From VXYL01 sp965208525 (lineage in GTDB: Bacteria; Pseudomonadota; Gammaproteobacteria; Pseudomonadales; Azotimanducaceae): a DNA stretch of 64,000 bases. The stretch lies in NCBI GenBank assembly GCA_965208525.1, contig OZ242340.1:2108001-2172000 (forward strand), given 5' to 3'. A program made the translations under genes and the position numbers. Below, in pieces: positions 1 through 8,196 of the stretch. Each line of letters opens with the position of its first letter. Position 1 is the stretch's first letter. Below the pieces are notes generated by a model. That model had not been told where the DNA came from. It did not search any database and saw nothing but the letters and a program-made list of their open reading frames with translations.

Positions 1-124
1 CCAGGTGCCGCAGGCGATAGCGATTGAGCGCCATCATCGCCGTCTCGGAACCGGCGAAGAAGGCAGACATGATCGTCAGCACGACGATGATGAGTAAAAG
101 CGCTCCCATCGACAGCTCGTGCAT
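1..124 (-). CDS. CNNM/CorC-HlyC family membrane protein, N-terminal fragment
   Basis: Only the first 41 codons are in the window; the gene runs off the left edge. The peptide opens MHELSMGALLLIIVVLTIMS and continues FFAGSETAMMALNRYRLRHL. This is the hydrophobic helix and the small-residue/SETA(M/L) motif found at the start of CNNM (DUF21) domains of CorB/CorC/YfjD-type proteins. Members are inner-membrane proteins linked to Mg2+/Co2+ transport, usually followed by CBS and CorC_HlyC domains, which cannot be seen here. The start is set by an AGGAGG ribosome binding site about 8 nt upstream (positions 132-137). Confidence 0.75.
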   Translation of the reverse strand, partial: MHELSMGALLLIIVVLTIMSAFFAGSETAMMALNRYRLRHL

Positions 125-280
125 GGGGCTGTCCTCCTGACCCGCTTTCCCTGCGGCACGTTGGTGCAGTGAGTGTCGCATGGAACCCAGCGCAACCCCA
201 TAGGCCAGCAGTTGCGAAGCATCTCGTGCGTGGCACGCACGCGTCGCCCATGTGGGACTTTTCCCTATAGCGCGTAGGCG

Positions 281-303
281 AAGTCGCACAGCGTGTGCGA
301 CTT
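281..303. repeat. Perfect 10-bp inverted repeat
   Basis: AAGTCGCACA, a 3-nt GCG spacer and TGTGCGACTT form a perfect hairpin or operator-like palindrome. It sits in the 266-bp gap between the divergent CNNM gene and the nuclease gene. No T-run follows on either strand, so it is not an obvious intrinsic terminator. It could be an operator or one more member of the palindromic repeats scattered through the window. The rest of the gap holds nothing else I recognise. Confidence 0.5.
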
Positions 304-390
304 GGCTTACGATTCCCTCGGCAAATGCCGGGGCACGGGGACCTCGGCGTCCCGCCCCTAGGGCGGCGATAGAGGGAGGCATCGTGCCCG

Positions 391-1406
391 ATGCCACGAA
401 CGGTGAACGCGCCACCGTGGGTCGAAAGCTGGCGTCGTCCGGCAGCGGTCGCCTTGGCGCTGTTGCTTGTCGGGTGGGTGCAGGCGCAGCAGGAGCCCGA
501 GCGCTGGCAGGATCTCGTGGTGGCGCCAGAAGAGGCCAATTGCCCCGCGTACCGCAGCAGCCACTATTCGTACTATGCGAGCGGCCGTGGCAGGACAGAG
601 AACTGGCTCGAGCGTCGTCTGCTGCCCGTCTAGGCGCACCGCAGCGGCAGTCGTTTCGCACGCCCTACACCGGCGCACTCATGGTCGCCGAGATGGAGAA
701 GCCTTGCGTCGGCGGCGCTCGCCACCCCGACTGCACGCCTAGGCGGCCTTCCGGGCGGCTGTCGGAAGTTCCCTACTGGTACGGCCCGGAGCGTTACGCC
801 GCCGAAATCGAGCACTTGGTCGCCCGCAAGGAGGCGCACGATTCGGGCCTCTGCCATGCCCCGCGCTACCTAAAGCGCGCATTCGCCAACGACACGCTCA
901 ACCTCACCTTGGCGACAAGCCCAACCAATCGAGCCAAGAGCTCGCACGATGGCGCGGAGTGGTCGCCGCCGCAGAATCGCTGCTGGTGGGCCGTCGTCAA
1001 CGTGCTGGTGCGGCGCAAGTACTCCCTCACCATCGATGCCGCTGAACGCGACGCCTTGGACGAGGTGATCGAGGGCGAAAACTGTGCCGAGAGCCCTTGG
1101 CTTGCCTATCTGGCGCTGCCGGACCTCGACAGCCTGCGTTCCATGCCGGGTCCGGAGCCGACGGCCCTGGCCACGGGAGTAGCACCGCTCGCGTTTTCCG
1201 TGACCTTGGCCGCCGCCGCCGGCAACCCTGCGCCTGCAAGTGCTGCCTCGGACAGCTCATCGCCGCTCGCGCTGTACGACGACAACGCGAATGGTCGCAT
1301 CACCTGCGCCGAGGCGAGGGCGCACGACATCGCCCCGGTGGCTGCGGACCACCCTGCCTATGCCTACATGAACGACCGCGACGGCGACGGAGTGGTCTGC
1401 GAGTAG
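391..1406 (+). pseudogene. Secreted HNH nuclease with C-terminal Excalibur domain, frameshifted
   Basis: Two reading frames together make one recognisable protein. The first (391-633) has a signal peptide (WRRPAAVALALLLVGWVQAQ) and the family's N-terminal C-x-x-Y...YSYY segment, then stops at 631-633. The second frame, from about 640 onward, has PYTG, then EIEHLVARKEAHDSGLC, FANDTLNLTLA, NRAKS-x5-EW and PPQNRCWW. This is the HNH core of secreted DUF1524-like nucleases. The end, DRDGDGVVCE, is an Excalibur calcium-binding motif. A single-base change of frame between about 612 and 655 would join the halves. Either the gene is broken or the assembly has an indel here. The intact protein would be an exported nuclease of about 335 residues. 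Confidence 0.6.
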
Positions 1407-1465
1407 CCGCGGCTCCGTCGGCGTGACCGAGGCCCCTTGACTCGAATGCGGGCGGTCGGCTGTTC

Positions 1466-2374
1466 CTATGGCGAACTGGCGACCGCCCTCGGCAAGGGGT
1501 ACACCTGCGACTGATACGGGCTGCCGAAGCCGGCCAGCATATGGAAGGTTTTCGGGTCCGCACAGTCGTCGGCGAGTTCCCTCGGGAAGTGGTTCGGGAT
1601 GTCGTCTTGGGGCGAAATCGCGGCGTGGCGGAAGAAATTGGCGATGGTGACGCGCAGGCCCGGTGTCTTCTTCGGATAGGCGCCGTGCCACAGCGCCCCG
1701 TGGAAGGCGATCAGAGAACCGCGAGGACATTCGATGGGGATCGCTTCGGCAGCCGCATCTGGCAGCTTGGGGTGGCGTTTGCGCAGATGCGAACCGGGCA
1801 CGCAGGCAAAGGCGCCATCGTCCAGCGTGTAGTCGGTCAGGCACCAGTTGCAGTTGGCATTGAGCGCCTTCTCGCCCCACGGCAGCGGGATGCCGCCCTG
1901 ATCCACGTGCAATCCTAGCGACTCGCCGTAGCCTTCACCGGCCCACTTGACGAAGCAGTTGTGCGAGCTAAACCGCGCCGGCCAATGGTTGCCGAACGAC
2001 CCTTCAGTACCGAAGAGGTGATGGATTAGGGTGACCGCCACAGGGTTGATCGCAAGGTCACGAAATACCCGGTGATAGGTGCATAGCTGCATGAGCTGGA
2101 ACTGGCTCGGCTTGGCGCCGGAGAAGCGCTCGAGGAAGCCGGGGAAGTCGCCGTAGTCGAGTTCGCATTCGGGGCCATTCTCGACGGTAAAGCGGCAGCC
2201 GATCAGTTCCTCCGACTTCTCCAGGAGTCGCGTGACGAGTTCGTCCACGTCGTCTTCGGTGACGCCCGTCACGTCCGGTGGAACAACGGCGTAGCCCTGC
2301 TCGTCGAGCTCTTCAACGTACGGCGCGAGACGGTGTTCCTCGACCCTCGCCGCCAGCTCCTCGGTGTTCGACAC
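1466..2374 (-). CDS. Phytanoyl-CoA dioxygenase (PhyH) family protein
   Basis: Putative non-haem Fe(II)/2-oxoglutarate-dependent oxygenase of about 302 residues. The iron-binding HxD is in LGLHVDQGG, the distal His in ALWHGAYPKK, and the 2-oxoglutarate-binding Arg is probably in GLRVTIANFF. CVPGSH is the typical strand before the distal His. I chose the GTG start at 2374 because GGAGGAG lies 5 nt upstream; an upstream in-frame start at 2434 has no such site. The substrate cannot be told: PhyH members hydroxylate fatty acyl-CoAs, ectoine, phosphonates and many secondary metabolites. It is followed by the metallophosphoesterase gene upstream on the same strand but the two need not be co-transcribed. 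Confidence 0.85.
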   Translation of the reverse strand: MSNTEELAARVEEHRLAPYVEELDEQGYAVVPPDVTGVTEDDVDELVTRLLEKSEELIGCRFTVENGPECELDYGDFPGFLERFSGAKPSQFQLMQLCTYHRVFRDLAINPVAVTLIHHLFGTEGSFGNHWPARFSSHNCFVKWAGEGYGESLGLHVDQGGIPLPWGEKALNANCNWCLTDYTLDDGAFACVPGSHLRKRHPKLPDAAAEAIPIECPRGSLIAFHGALWHGAYPKKTPGLRVTIANFFRHAAISPQDDIPNHFPRELADDCADPKTFHMLAGFGSPYQSQVYPLPRAVASSP

Positions 2375-2447
2375 TTGCTCCTCCGTACCCTTTAGGGGCG
2401 GCGTCTCGCCCTCCCGGCGCGCCGTCGCGCGCAATTGTGTTTGTCAA

Positions 2448-3020
2448 TCATCGTTCGCCCAGGCGGTGGATCGTGCCTTGCTTGGTCTCGGTGTCGAAGG
2501 TTGCGTAGGTGCCGGTGCGCTCCGGCGGTCGCGGCTGCGAGCACGAGCCTGGGTTGATTACCGTGACGTTGCCGGCCTGATGCACGAACGGCACATGGGT
2601 GTGGCCAAAGCAGACCATGTCGTAGGGCAGGGTGGCGAAGGCCCTGAGGCGTGGGCTGCCGGGGCGGATGTACTCGTCCTCGCCGAGCCCAGTGTGCGTC
2701 ATCAGCACCTTGACGCCGGCGAAGTCGAAGTCCCGAGTCGTCGGTGCATTGGCGAGGAACGACAGCGACTCGGCCGGATATGTTTGTCGACACTTCTCCA
2801 AGTAGCGGGGGTTGCGGTCGCTGAACAGCACCGCCTCGTGGTTGCCTTGGATGCAATGAACCCCGCGTCCTGCCAAGAGCGCCACGGTGTCGGCACAGAA
2901 CTCGTACTCGCTCACGGCATCGCCGGCGCACAGAATCTCGTCCACGTCGGGCATCTCCTCGAACACCTGCGCGAGTGCTTCAGCGTCGGCGTGGATGTCG
3001 GAAACGATGCCGATTCTCAT
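2448..3020 (-). CDS. YfcE-like metallophosphoesterase
   Basis: Small calcineurin-like phosphoesterase of 190 residues. The metal-binding blocks are in order: D-x-H (IVSDIHAD), GD (LCAGDAVSE), GNHE (IQGNHEAVL), a lone His (LMTHTG) and GHTH (VCFGHTHVP), near the C-terminus. This is the layout of YfcE/MJ0936-type phosphodiesterases, which usually act on small phosphodiesters or monophosphates in the cytoplasm. The start at 3020 places the first strand MRIGIVSDIH at the N-terminus; the longer open frame upstream runs through a dispersed palindromic repeat and is not credible coding sequence. No strong ribosome binding site is visible. Confidence 0.85.
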   Translation of the reverse strand: MRIGIVSDIHADAEALAQVFEEMPDVDEILCAGDAVSEYEFCADTVALLAGRGVHCIQGNHEAVLFSDRNPRYLEKCRQTYPAESLSFLANAPTTRDFDFAGVKVLMTHTGLGEDEYIRPGSPRLRAFATLPYDMVCFGHTHVPFVHQAGNVTVINPGSCSQPRPPERTGTYATFDTETKQGTIHRLGER

Positions 3021-3072
3021 CGTCAAAGCGCCGTGGATCGGGCCGCAAATGCGACTGTCTTGGGATGGCCTT

Positions 3073-3113
3073 GGGGGTAGGGCATCTTGCCCTCCCACGC
3101 GCCGCAAGGCGCG
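3073..3113. repeat. Dispersed GC-rich palindromic repeat
   Basis: Contains a GGGC-ATCTT-GCCC hairpin followed by a GCGCC-GCAA-GGCGC stem. Nearly the same 40 bp occur at 18882-18922 and 29260-29300. It lies between the metallophosphoesterase start and the end of the gene at 3132. Confidence 0.7.
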
Positions 3114-3131
3114 CAGGCAATGTGCGGCATG

Positions 3132-4037
3132 TCAATCAACAGCCTCAAACTCCGCCACTTTCGCCCGCATGATGTCGCGCTGTTCGTTGATCAGCAGCAG
3201 CGTCTCGGCATCTTCCCAAGCGATGGCTTCGAGCTGCTTGGTGATCCGGGGGTCGATGTTGAGCTTGCGGGCCGGCCCCGCGAACCAGTTGTCGCCTTCG
3301 GCTGGACGGTCGAACAGCCACAGCGCGGTGTAGGAAGACACTGCCAGCGTATTGCCGTCTGGCGATAGGTCGGCACCGGTGGCGGACGTGATGCCGTCGT
3401 ACGACCCAAGAAGCTCCGCATCGCCGGCAAACAACACAGCACGCAAGCGATACAGCTTTGCCCCAGCTTCCAGTACGTTGATCTGGCCTGCCTCGCGGTG
3501 CTTCGTGATCAGGTAGATGAACCCGTCGTCCACGAATAGCGCCTCGCAATCGAAGTGCCAACGCTCCGCCGGAAACTCGGCTTGATCGGGATACGTGACC
3601 TCTATGAACCCCTGCGCCCGAGCCTTCGTGACAGCGTGCGGATTCGGTTCGGCAAACCGATAAATGCCGAGGTCCCGTCGAGCGTTTCCGTTGTTTCCAA
3701 CATCTGCAACGTAGAGGTCGCCCTCATGCACGGCGATGGACTCCCAGTCGAAGTGCCAGGCATTGTCGATGGTGTGCCCGGGCCAGTCGTGCTCGCCAAG
3801 GTTCATCCACGACGGTCCGATGACGTTGCCCTCGGCGTCGATGGCGAACAGGCGTGCGCTGTCGCCGCTGTCGTTGTGAACCCAATAGAAGGTGCCATCC
3901 GACGACTTGGCAAGGCCGCTGATCTCGCCGAGTTCGGGATGGGTGACCTTGCCGACCACCTCCACCGCACCGGCGCCGGCGGCAACGGCCCCCGCGAGGA
4001 TCGCAAGCGAGGCCCGCAGCGCGACGGAAATCCTCAC
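3132..4037 (-). CDS. Exported protein, probable beta-propeller, function unknown
   Basis: 301 residues with a clear signal peptide (LRASLAILAGAVAAGAGA) and probable cleavage after AGA. The mature part has repeated strand-turn motifs: EISGLAKSSDGTFYWVHND, LYVADVGNNGNARRDLGIYR, CEALFVDDGFIYLITKH and ADLSPDGNTLAVSSY. These resemble blades of a secreted beta-propeller, as in SdiA-regulated or phytase-like folds, but I cannot assign a family. The GTG start at 4035-4037 overlaps the TGA of the upstream SDR gene (GTGA), so the two are probably translationally coupled. No catalytic motif is recognised. Confidence 0.75.
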   Translation of the reverse strand: MRISVALRASLAILAGAVAAGAGAVEVVGKVTHPELGEISGLAKSSDGTFYWVHNDSGDSARLFAIDAEGNVIGPSWMNLGEHDWPGHTIDNAWHFDWESIAVHEGDLYVADVGNNGNARRDLGIYRFAEPNPHAVTKARAQGFIEVTYPDQAEFPAERWHFDCEALFVDDGFIYLITKHREAGQINVLEAGAKLYRLRAVLFAGDAELLGSYDGITSATGADLSPDGNTLAVSSYTALWLFDRPAEGDNWFAGPARKLNIDPRITKQLEAIAWEDAETLLLINEQRDIMRAKVAEFEAVD

Positions 4038-4795
4038 CTCGCTGTGTAGCCGCCGTCCACCGGCAGCACCACGCCGTTGATGAAGCTCGCATCGTCGCTG
4101 GCGAGGAAGGCCACCACCGAGGCGATCTCCTCCGGCTGGCCAAAGCGGCCGGCGGGGTGCAGCGAGCGGATGTAGTCCTCGAATTCCTCGCTCTCCCGAA
4201 TCGGCGCGGTCATGGGGGTCTCGATATAGCCCGGCGCCACAGCGTTCACGCGCACGCCTTGACGGCCGAAGGTGACTGCATATTGCCGCGTGAGGCCAGA
4301 AACCCCGTGCTTTGCGGCGACGTAGGCGCCGGCACCGGGCGCCAGCGGCTCGTTGTTGCCGCGCTCTGGTCCCGAAAGCCCCACCAGCCCGGCGATGGAC
4401 GCGGTAGAAATGACGACGCCTCCCCCGCGCTCGGCAAGGAAGGTCGCGCCGTGGAACAGGCCGTAGTACACGCCCGAGAGATTGACCGCAATGGTGGTGT
4501 CCCAGCCTTGGGAACCGCCGATGCCGGCGTTGTTGAAGAGGATGTCGAGGCCGCCCAAGGCATCTACGGTGCCGGTGAGTGCCGCTTTCACTGCCGCCTC
4601 GTCGGTCACGTCAAGGGTCATCGATGCGCCCTTGACGCCGCTTGCCCTAACTGCCTCTGCGGTCGCTGCCGCGCCGTCACCGTCAATGTCGGCGCACATC
4701 ACCGCTGCGCCGTCCTCGGCGAAGCGGAGCGCTGTTGCCTTGCCAATGCCACTTGCCGCGCCGGTGATGAGTGCGCTCTTTCCTGCCAGCCCCAT
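4034..4795 (-). CDS. Short-chain dehydrogenase/reductase
   Basis: Classical SDR of 253 residues, probably NAD(P)-dependent. The cofactor motif TGAASGIG is near residue 11, followed by the acidic ADIDGD after strand 2, DVTD, NNAG, and the catalytic Tyr/Lys of Y-x3-K (AYVAAKHG). The C-terminal motif APGYIETPM precedes the typical SDR ending FINGVVLPVDGGY. An acidic residue at the end of strand 2 suggests NAD preference. The ATG has GGAGAG upstream. It probably oxidises or reduces a small alcohol or ketone, substrate unknown. It overlaps the exported protein gene by 4 bp. Confidence 0.9.
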   Translation of the reverse strand: MGLAGKSALITGAASGIGKATALRFAEDGAAVMCADIDGDGAAATAEAVRASGVKGASMTLDVTDEAAVKAALTGTVDALGGLDILFNNAGIGGSQGWDTTIAVNLSGVYYGLFHGATFLAERGGGVVISTASIAGLVGLSGPERGNNEPLAPGAGAYVAAKHGVSGLTRQYAVTFGRQGVRVNAVAPGYIETPMTAPIRESEEFEDYIRSLHPAGRFGQPEEIASVVAFLASDDASFINGVVLPVDGGYTAR

Positions 4796-4889
4796 GTCGC
4801 TCTCCTCAAAGAACCCGGAGTCTTAACCGCTAGTTGTGCCTGTTGGTGCGAAGGGAAGGCCGGTGCCCTCCCTCCAAAAGGATCGTGGA

Positions 4890-5819
4890 TCAATAGTCTC
4901 CGCTAGGCTTCTCGTCCGATTTCTCCATGCCCGCGACGGCGCGATCCTTCGGGGCGCTGTCGTAGGCGCCGCGGAAGTCGCGGAAGGGCCCGTCGCGCCA
5001 TTCGAGCGCAGACTTGAGGCCGTCGTCGCGCACGCGCCGGCCCCACTCCGCCGCCGCAGCCCTGCCGGACGACAGCGCCTGGATTTCCGTGGCCGAATGC
5101 AGCGCCTCGCGGATGCCCATCGTTTCGTACTGCCGGTTCACGGCCCGCTTCGAGTACATCAGCATCTCGTTGTCCACGAACGACATGCGGCGGGCGAACT
5201 TCTCGGTGAAGGAATCGAGGTCGTCCTTCTCCACCGCGTAGGTAGCCCAGCCGAGCCGCTCCATGTCTTCGCCGGAGAAGGAATCGCCGACGTAGGCGAA
5301 CTCCCGCGCCTTGGTGGGCGGCATGTGCCACGGCGTCCACATCATGTCCATCGTGGTCATGGCGCGCACCGGCGGATAGCCGATCTTGGCGTCCTTGGCG
5401 CAGATGCGGAAGTCGCAGACGGTGGCGAGTTCGGTGCCGCCAGCGAGGCAGTGGCCCTGAATCTGCGCCACGACGGGCTTGGCGAGTTCCCAGATGATCC
5501 AGTTGGTCATCACGACGTGCCGTGCCCACTGGAAGGCGCCGGGGTGGGTAGAGCCGGTGTCCGGCAGCCCGGAGCGGGGGCTGACGAAGTCGAACGAATC
5601 CGCCTGTCGGGCCGGCGAAAGATCGTAGCCGGCGGAGAACGCCCGCCCGGCCCCGCGCAGCACGATTACGCCGATCTGATCGTCCGCTTCCGCCTCGCGC
5701 ATGGCGTCCATGAGTTCGCCGCGCAGGTTGTTGGAAAGCGCGTTCAGCTTTTCCGGTCGATTCAGCGTGATGAAAGCAAGCCGGTCGTCGGTCTCGTAGA
5801 GAACGTCCTTGTAGGTCAT
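4890..5819 (-). CDS. Enoyl-CoA hydratase/isomerase (crotonase) family protein
   Basis: Crotonase-fold protein of 309 residues, slightly long for the family (about 260). FITLNRPEKLNALS is the N-terminal signature, GAGRAFSAGYDL supplies the first oxyanion-hole segment, and IQGHCLAGGTELATVCDFRI the second. The usual hydratase Glu pair is not clearly conserved: GTELATVCD gives one Glu and YPPVRAM replaces the common PEV/I segment. It may therefore be an isomerase, hydrolase or decarboxylase-type crotonase. GGGGGAA precedes the ATG. Neighbouring CoA-handling genes suggest acyl-CoA catabolism. Confidence 0.85.
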   Translation of the reverse strand: MTYKDVLYETDDRLAFITLNRPEKLNALSNNLRGELMDAMREAEADDQIGVIVLRGAGRAFSAGYDLSPARQADSFDFVSPRSGLPDTGSTHPGAFQWARHVVMTNWIIWELAKPVVAQIQGHCLAGGTELATVCDFRICAKDAKIGYPPVRAMTTMDMMWTPWHMPPTKAREFAYVGDSFSGEDMERLGWATYAVEKDDLDSFTEKFARRMSFVDNEMLMYSKRAVNRQYETMGIREALHSATEIQALSSGRAAAAEWGRRVRDDGLKSALEWRDGPFRDFRGAYDSAPKDRAVAGMEKSDEKPSGDY

Positions 5820-5877
5820 GGATTCCCCCGGTGGTGATTTGGTTTGGGTGTGGCAGGAGGCAGAAAGAGGCGATGGG

Positions 5878-6129
5878 TCACGAATCGCCGTTCAGAGCAG
5901 CTTGGCGCTCGGCAAGAACGGCGCGAAGGTCATCGAGGTTGAGGTCGATCCTGGCCTGCGCCGACCACTGCGCCTGCTCGGAGTTGACGGCATTGACGTT
6001 CTCGAACGTGGCGAGCTTGCCGAGCCGCCGCTGCGGCCCAAACACCATGAGCGTGCGCCCTTCAACCTCCCACTGGAAGTCGCCATAGACGCCGCCGTAG
6101 GAACCTCCCATCTCCATGCCGTCCATCAT
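5878..6129 (-). CDS. Small protein of unknown function
   Basis: 83 residues, opening MMDGMEMGGSYGGVYGDFQW. The body (GRTLMVFGPQRRLGKLATFE, then SEQAQWSAQARIDLNLDDLR) has the composition of a genuine soluble protein rather than a shadow frame, and nothing else occupies this strand interval. I recognise no domain. It lies between two minus-strand genes, the upstream luciferase-like enzyme and the downstream crotonase. No clear ribosome binding site precedes the first ATG, and an internal ATG a few codons in is possible. Confidence 0.5.
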   Translation of the reverse strand: MMDGMEMGGSYGGVYGDFQWEVEGRTLMVFGPQRRLGKLATFENVNAVNSEQAQWSAQARIDLNLDDLRAVLAERQAALNGDS

Positions 6130-6265
6130 ATGCGCGGTTCAGAAGCGACTTCAAACCCGCAGCTGAGGGGCGGCATCTCTGCCAGAGCCCGGATTTGCGC
6201 GTCTATCAGGGCTGGGCGTATGGACGCGCCACGAGTGCCGGCTGGCTCTGGGGTCCTTCGATGCG

Positions 6266-7129
6266 TCAGCCCTTGACGGCGGCGACGACTTCGGCGTAGC
6301 GGTCCAGGGCAGGGAGGACCTTCTCCGGGCCGGCGGCCGGCAACCCGAAGACCACATGGTCGAAGCCCTGACCGATGCGTCCGCGCACCTGGTCGGCGTC
6401 CGGCGGTGCGCCGAAGAGTGCGAGGTCCAGGTCTTCCACCTTGCGGTCCTTCTTCGCCATCGCTTCGCGTAAGCGGTCCATGTTGCCGGAGCCCAGACCG
6501 CCGATGGGGAGCCAGCCGTCGGCATAGTCGGCGATGCGGTCGAACACCCATTTCGAGTTGGCGCCGATCCACACCGGTGGCCCGCCTTCCTGCACCGGCT
6601 TCGGCCAAGACCAGATGGGATCGAAGTTCACGTGGTCGCCGTGGAACTCCGCGTCGTCGGTGTTCCAGATGGCGCGCATGGCCAGCACCTTTTCGCGGGT
6701 GATGGCCCAGCGGTTCCGGTAGTTGGCGCCGTGGTTCTCCATCTCCTCCCGGTTCCAGCCCGCGCCGATGCCGAGGATGACGCGACCGCCGGAGATGGTG
6801 TCGAGGGAGGCGATTTCCTTGGCGGTGGTGATGGGGTCGCGTTCGATCACCAAGCAAATGCCGGTGCCGAGGCGGATTCGCTCCGTCACGGCGGCTGCGG
6901 CGGCGAGCGCGACGAAGGGATCGTGCGCGTGCCAGTAGTCGCGAGAGAGTTCGCCGCCGCCGGGGAACGGGGTCTTCCGGCTGGCGGGGATGTGGGTGTG
7001 CTCGGGAAAGAACAGCATGTCGAAGCCGCGCTCTTCGGCCGCGCGCGCCACCTCCACCGGGCCGATGGCGTAGTCGGTGGGGAACATGCTGACGCCGAAC
7101 TGCACCTCTTCGATTCCCTTGAACGCCAT
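6266..7129 (-). CDS. Luciferase-like (LLM class) F420/flavin-dependent oxidoreductase
   Basis: 287 residues with the bacterial luciferase-like TIM barrel. MLFFPEHTHIP near residue 35, RLGTGICLVIERDP near residue 80, GGRVILGIGAGWNREEMEN, PVWIGANS and DYADGWLPIGG are hallmarks of actinobacterial-type F420-dependent TIGR03619-like enzymes. Such proteins reduce or oxidise diverse substrates using F420H2 or FMNH2. The start at 7129 has GGAGAGA upstream and follows a repeat at 7166-7200, so longer in-frame extensions are rejected. It is one of three LLM-class genes in the window, suggesting flavin/deazaflavin chemistry is important here. Confidence 0.88.
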   Translation of the reverse strand: MAFKGIEEVQFGVSMFPTDYAIGPVEVARAAEERGFDMLFFPEHTHIPASRKTPFPGGGELSRDYWHAHDPFVALAAAAAVTERIRLGTGICLVIERDPITTAKEIASLDTISGGRVILGIGAGWNREEMENHGANYRNRWAITREKVLAMRAIWNTDDAEFHGDHVNFDPIWSWPKPVQEGGPPVWIGANSKWVFDRIADYADGWLPIGGLGSGNMDRLREAMAKKDRKVEDLDLALFGAPPDADQVRGRIGQGFDHVVFGLPAAGPEKVLPALDRYAEVVAAVKG

Positions 7130-7165
7130 CGCTTCTCTCCTTTGCCGTTGAACGTTGCCTTGTTG

Positions 7166-7200
7166 GGGAGGGCGTCCTGCCCTCCATCGCGCGTGGGCGC
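7166..7200. repeat. Dispersed palindromic repeat
   Basis: GGGGAGGGCGTCCTGCCCTC followed by a GCGCGTGGGCGCG stem. It belongs to the same hairpin family as 3073-3113, 8794-8834, 18882-18922, 24531-24643 and 29260-29300. It is located between the luciferase-like and crotonase genes. Confidence 0.6.
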
Positions 7201-7243
7201 GTACCTGCGCTCGGCCCACTCTCGCAGGCGAGCTTCGATTCGA

Positions 7244-8023
7244 TCAGGGAAACTCGCCGTGCCGTCCGGCGCCTTCGAGAAACCGGCTGGCACCGTGGAT
7301 GGTCTCGCCGGACTTGATCACTTCGCGACCGAGCAGCGTTTCGTGCTGCAACGCCTCTTCCATCGGCCTGCCCCATTGGGTGAGCACGGAGCGGCGGTCG
7401 CTTCTCATGCAACGGGGCGGGAACTTGGTGAGCTGTTCGGCGAGTTCGATGGCGCCATGCAGCGCTTCGCCGTCTTCGGTTATGCGGTTGGCGAGGCCCA
7501 TCTGCTTGGCCTCTTCGCCGCCCACGCCACGTCCGGTGAGGATCATGTCGAGGGCGTGGCTCTGGCCGATGAGGCGGGGCAGGCGCACGGTGCCTCCGTC
7601 CACCAAGGGCACGCCCCAGCGGCGGCAATAGACGCCAAAGGTTGCGCTGCGGGCCGCGACTCGTAGGTCGCACCAGAGCGCGAGTTCCAAGCCGCCGGCA
7701 ACGGCAAAGCCCTCCACCGCGGCGATCACGGGCTTCGACAGCGTCATGCGCGTGGGGCCGAGGGGGCCGTCACCGTCGAGCGTCACGCGGTTGCCGGCGC
7801 CGGTGGCGACCGCCTTGAGATCGGCGCCGGCGCAGAAATGTCCGCCGGCGCCGGTGAGCACGGCTACCTGCTGCTGGCGATTGGCGTCGAAGGCTCGGAA
7901 CGCTTCCGATAGGCCGCGCGCGGTCTCGAAATCTACGGCGTTGCGAGCATGCGGCCGATCGATGGTGATGATCACGAGGTCGCCGTGCTTTTCGACGCGC
8001 ACGGGATCGGATTGGGTAGTCAT
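7244..8023 (-). CDS. Enoyl-CoA hydratase/isomerase (crotonase) family protein
   Basis: 259 residues, the usual crotonase length. IITIDRPHARNAVD is the N-terminal signature, GAGGHFCAGADLKAVA gives the first oxyanion-hole segment, and EGFAVAGGLELALWCDLRVA the second, with Glu in GGLEL. RRWGVPLVDGGTVRLPRLIG is the second catalytic region, with no Glu at the hydratase position. This is typical of crotonases of unknown specificity, often annotated as enoyl-CoA hydratase. It is a second crotonase within 3 kb of the first but the sequences are only distantly similar. Confidence 0.88.
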   Translation of the reverse strand: MTTQSDPVRVEKHGDLVIITIDRPHARNAVDFETARGLSEAFRAFDANRQQQVAVLTGAGGHFCAGADLKAVATGAGNRVTLDGDGPLGPTRMTLSKPVIAAVEGFAVAGGLELALWCDLRVAARSATFGVYCRRWGVPLVDGGTVRLPRLIGQSHALDMILTGRGVGGEEAKQMGLANRITEDGEALHGAIELAEQLTKFPPRCMRSDRRSVLTQWGRPMEEALQHETLLGREVIKSGETIHGASRFLEGAGRHGEFP

Positions 8024-8060
8024 TTGCGGCGGCTCTGGTTCGTTCAGTGGCTATAGTATC

Positions 8061-8181
8061 CGTAGGGGCGACCCTTGTGGTCGCGCGCCCTTGCGGGCGC
8101 GTCGGCAGTTCGCGTACGCGAACTGCTGCGAACCGAAGTTCGTTGCAGCAAAAAGGGGCGAGGGCAAGCCTCGCGCCTACG
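8061..8181. repeat. Composite palindromic repeat block
   Basis: Starts CGTAGGGGCGACCCTTGTGG, contains a GCGCCC-TTGC-GGGCGC hairpin, then a perfect 22-bp palindrome at 8105-8126 (arms GCAGTTCGCGT and ACGCGAACTGC). It ends with AAGTTCGTTGCAGCAAAAAG and an imperfect GGGGCGAGG/CCTCGCGCC stem. Similar pieces recur at about 9522-9570, 15700-15750 and 47995-48055. It separates divergent genes and could carry the promoter of the gene at 8197, but no clear -35/-10 is seen. Confidence 0.6.
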
Positions 8182-8196
8182 AAAGAGGAGAAGCAC

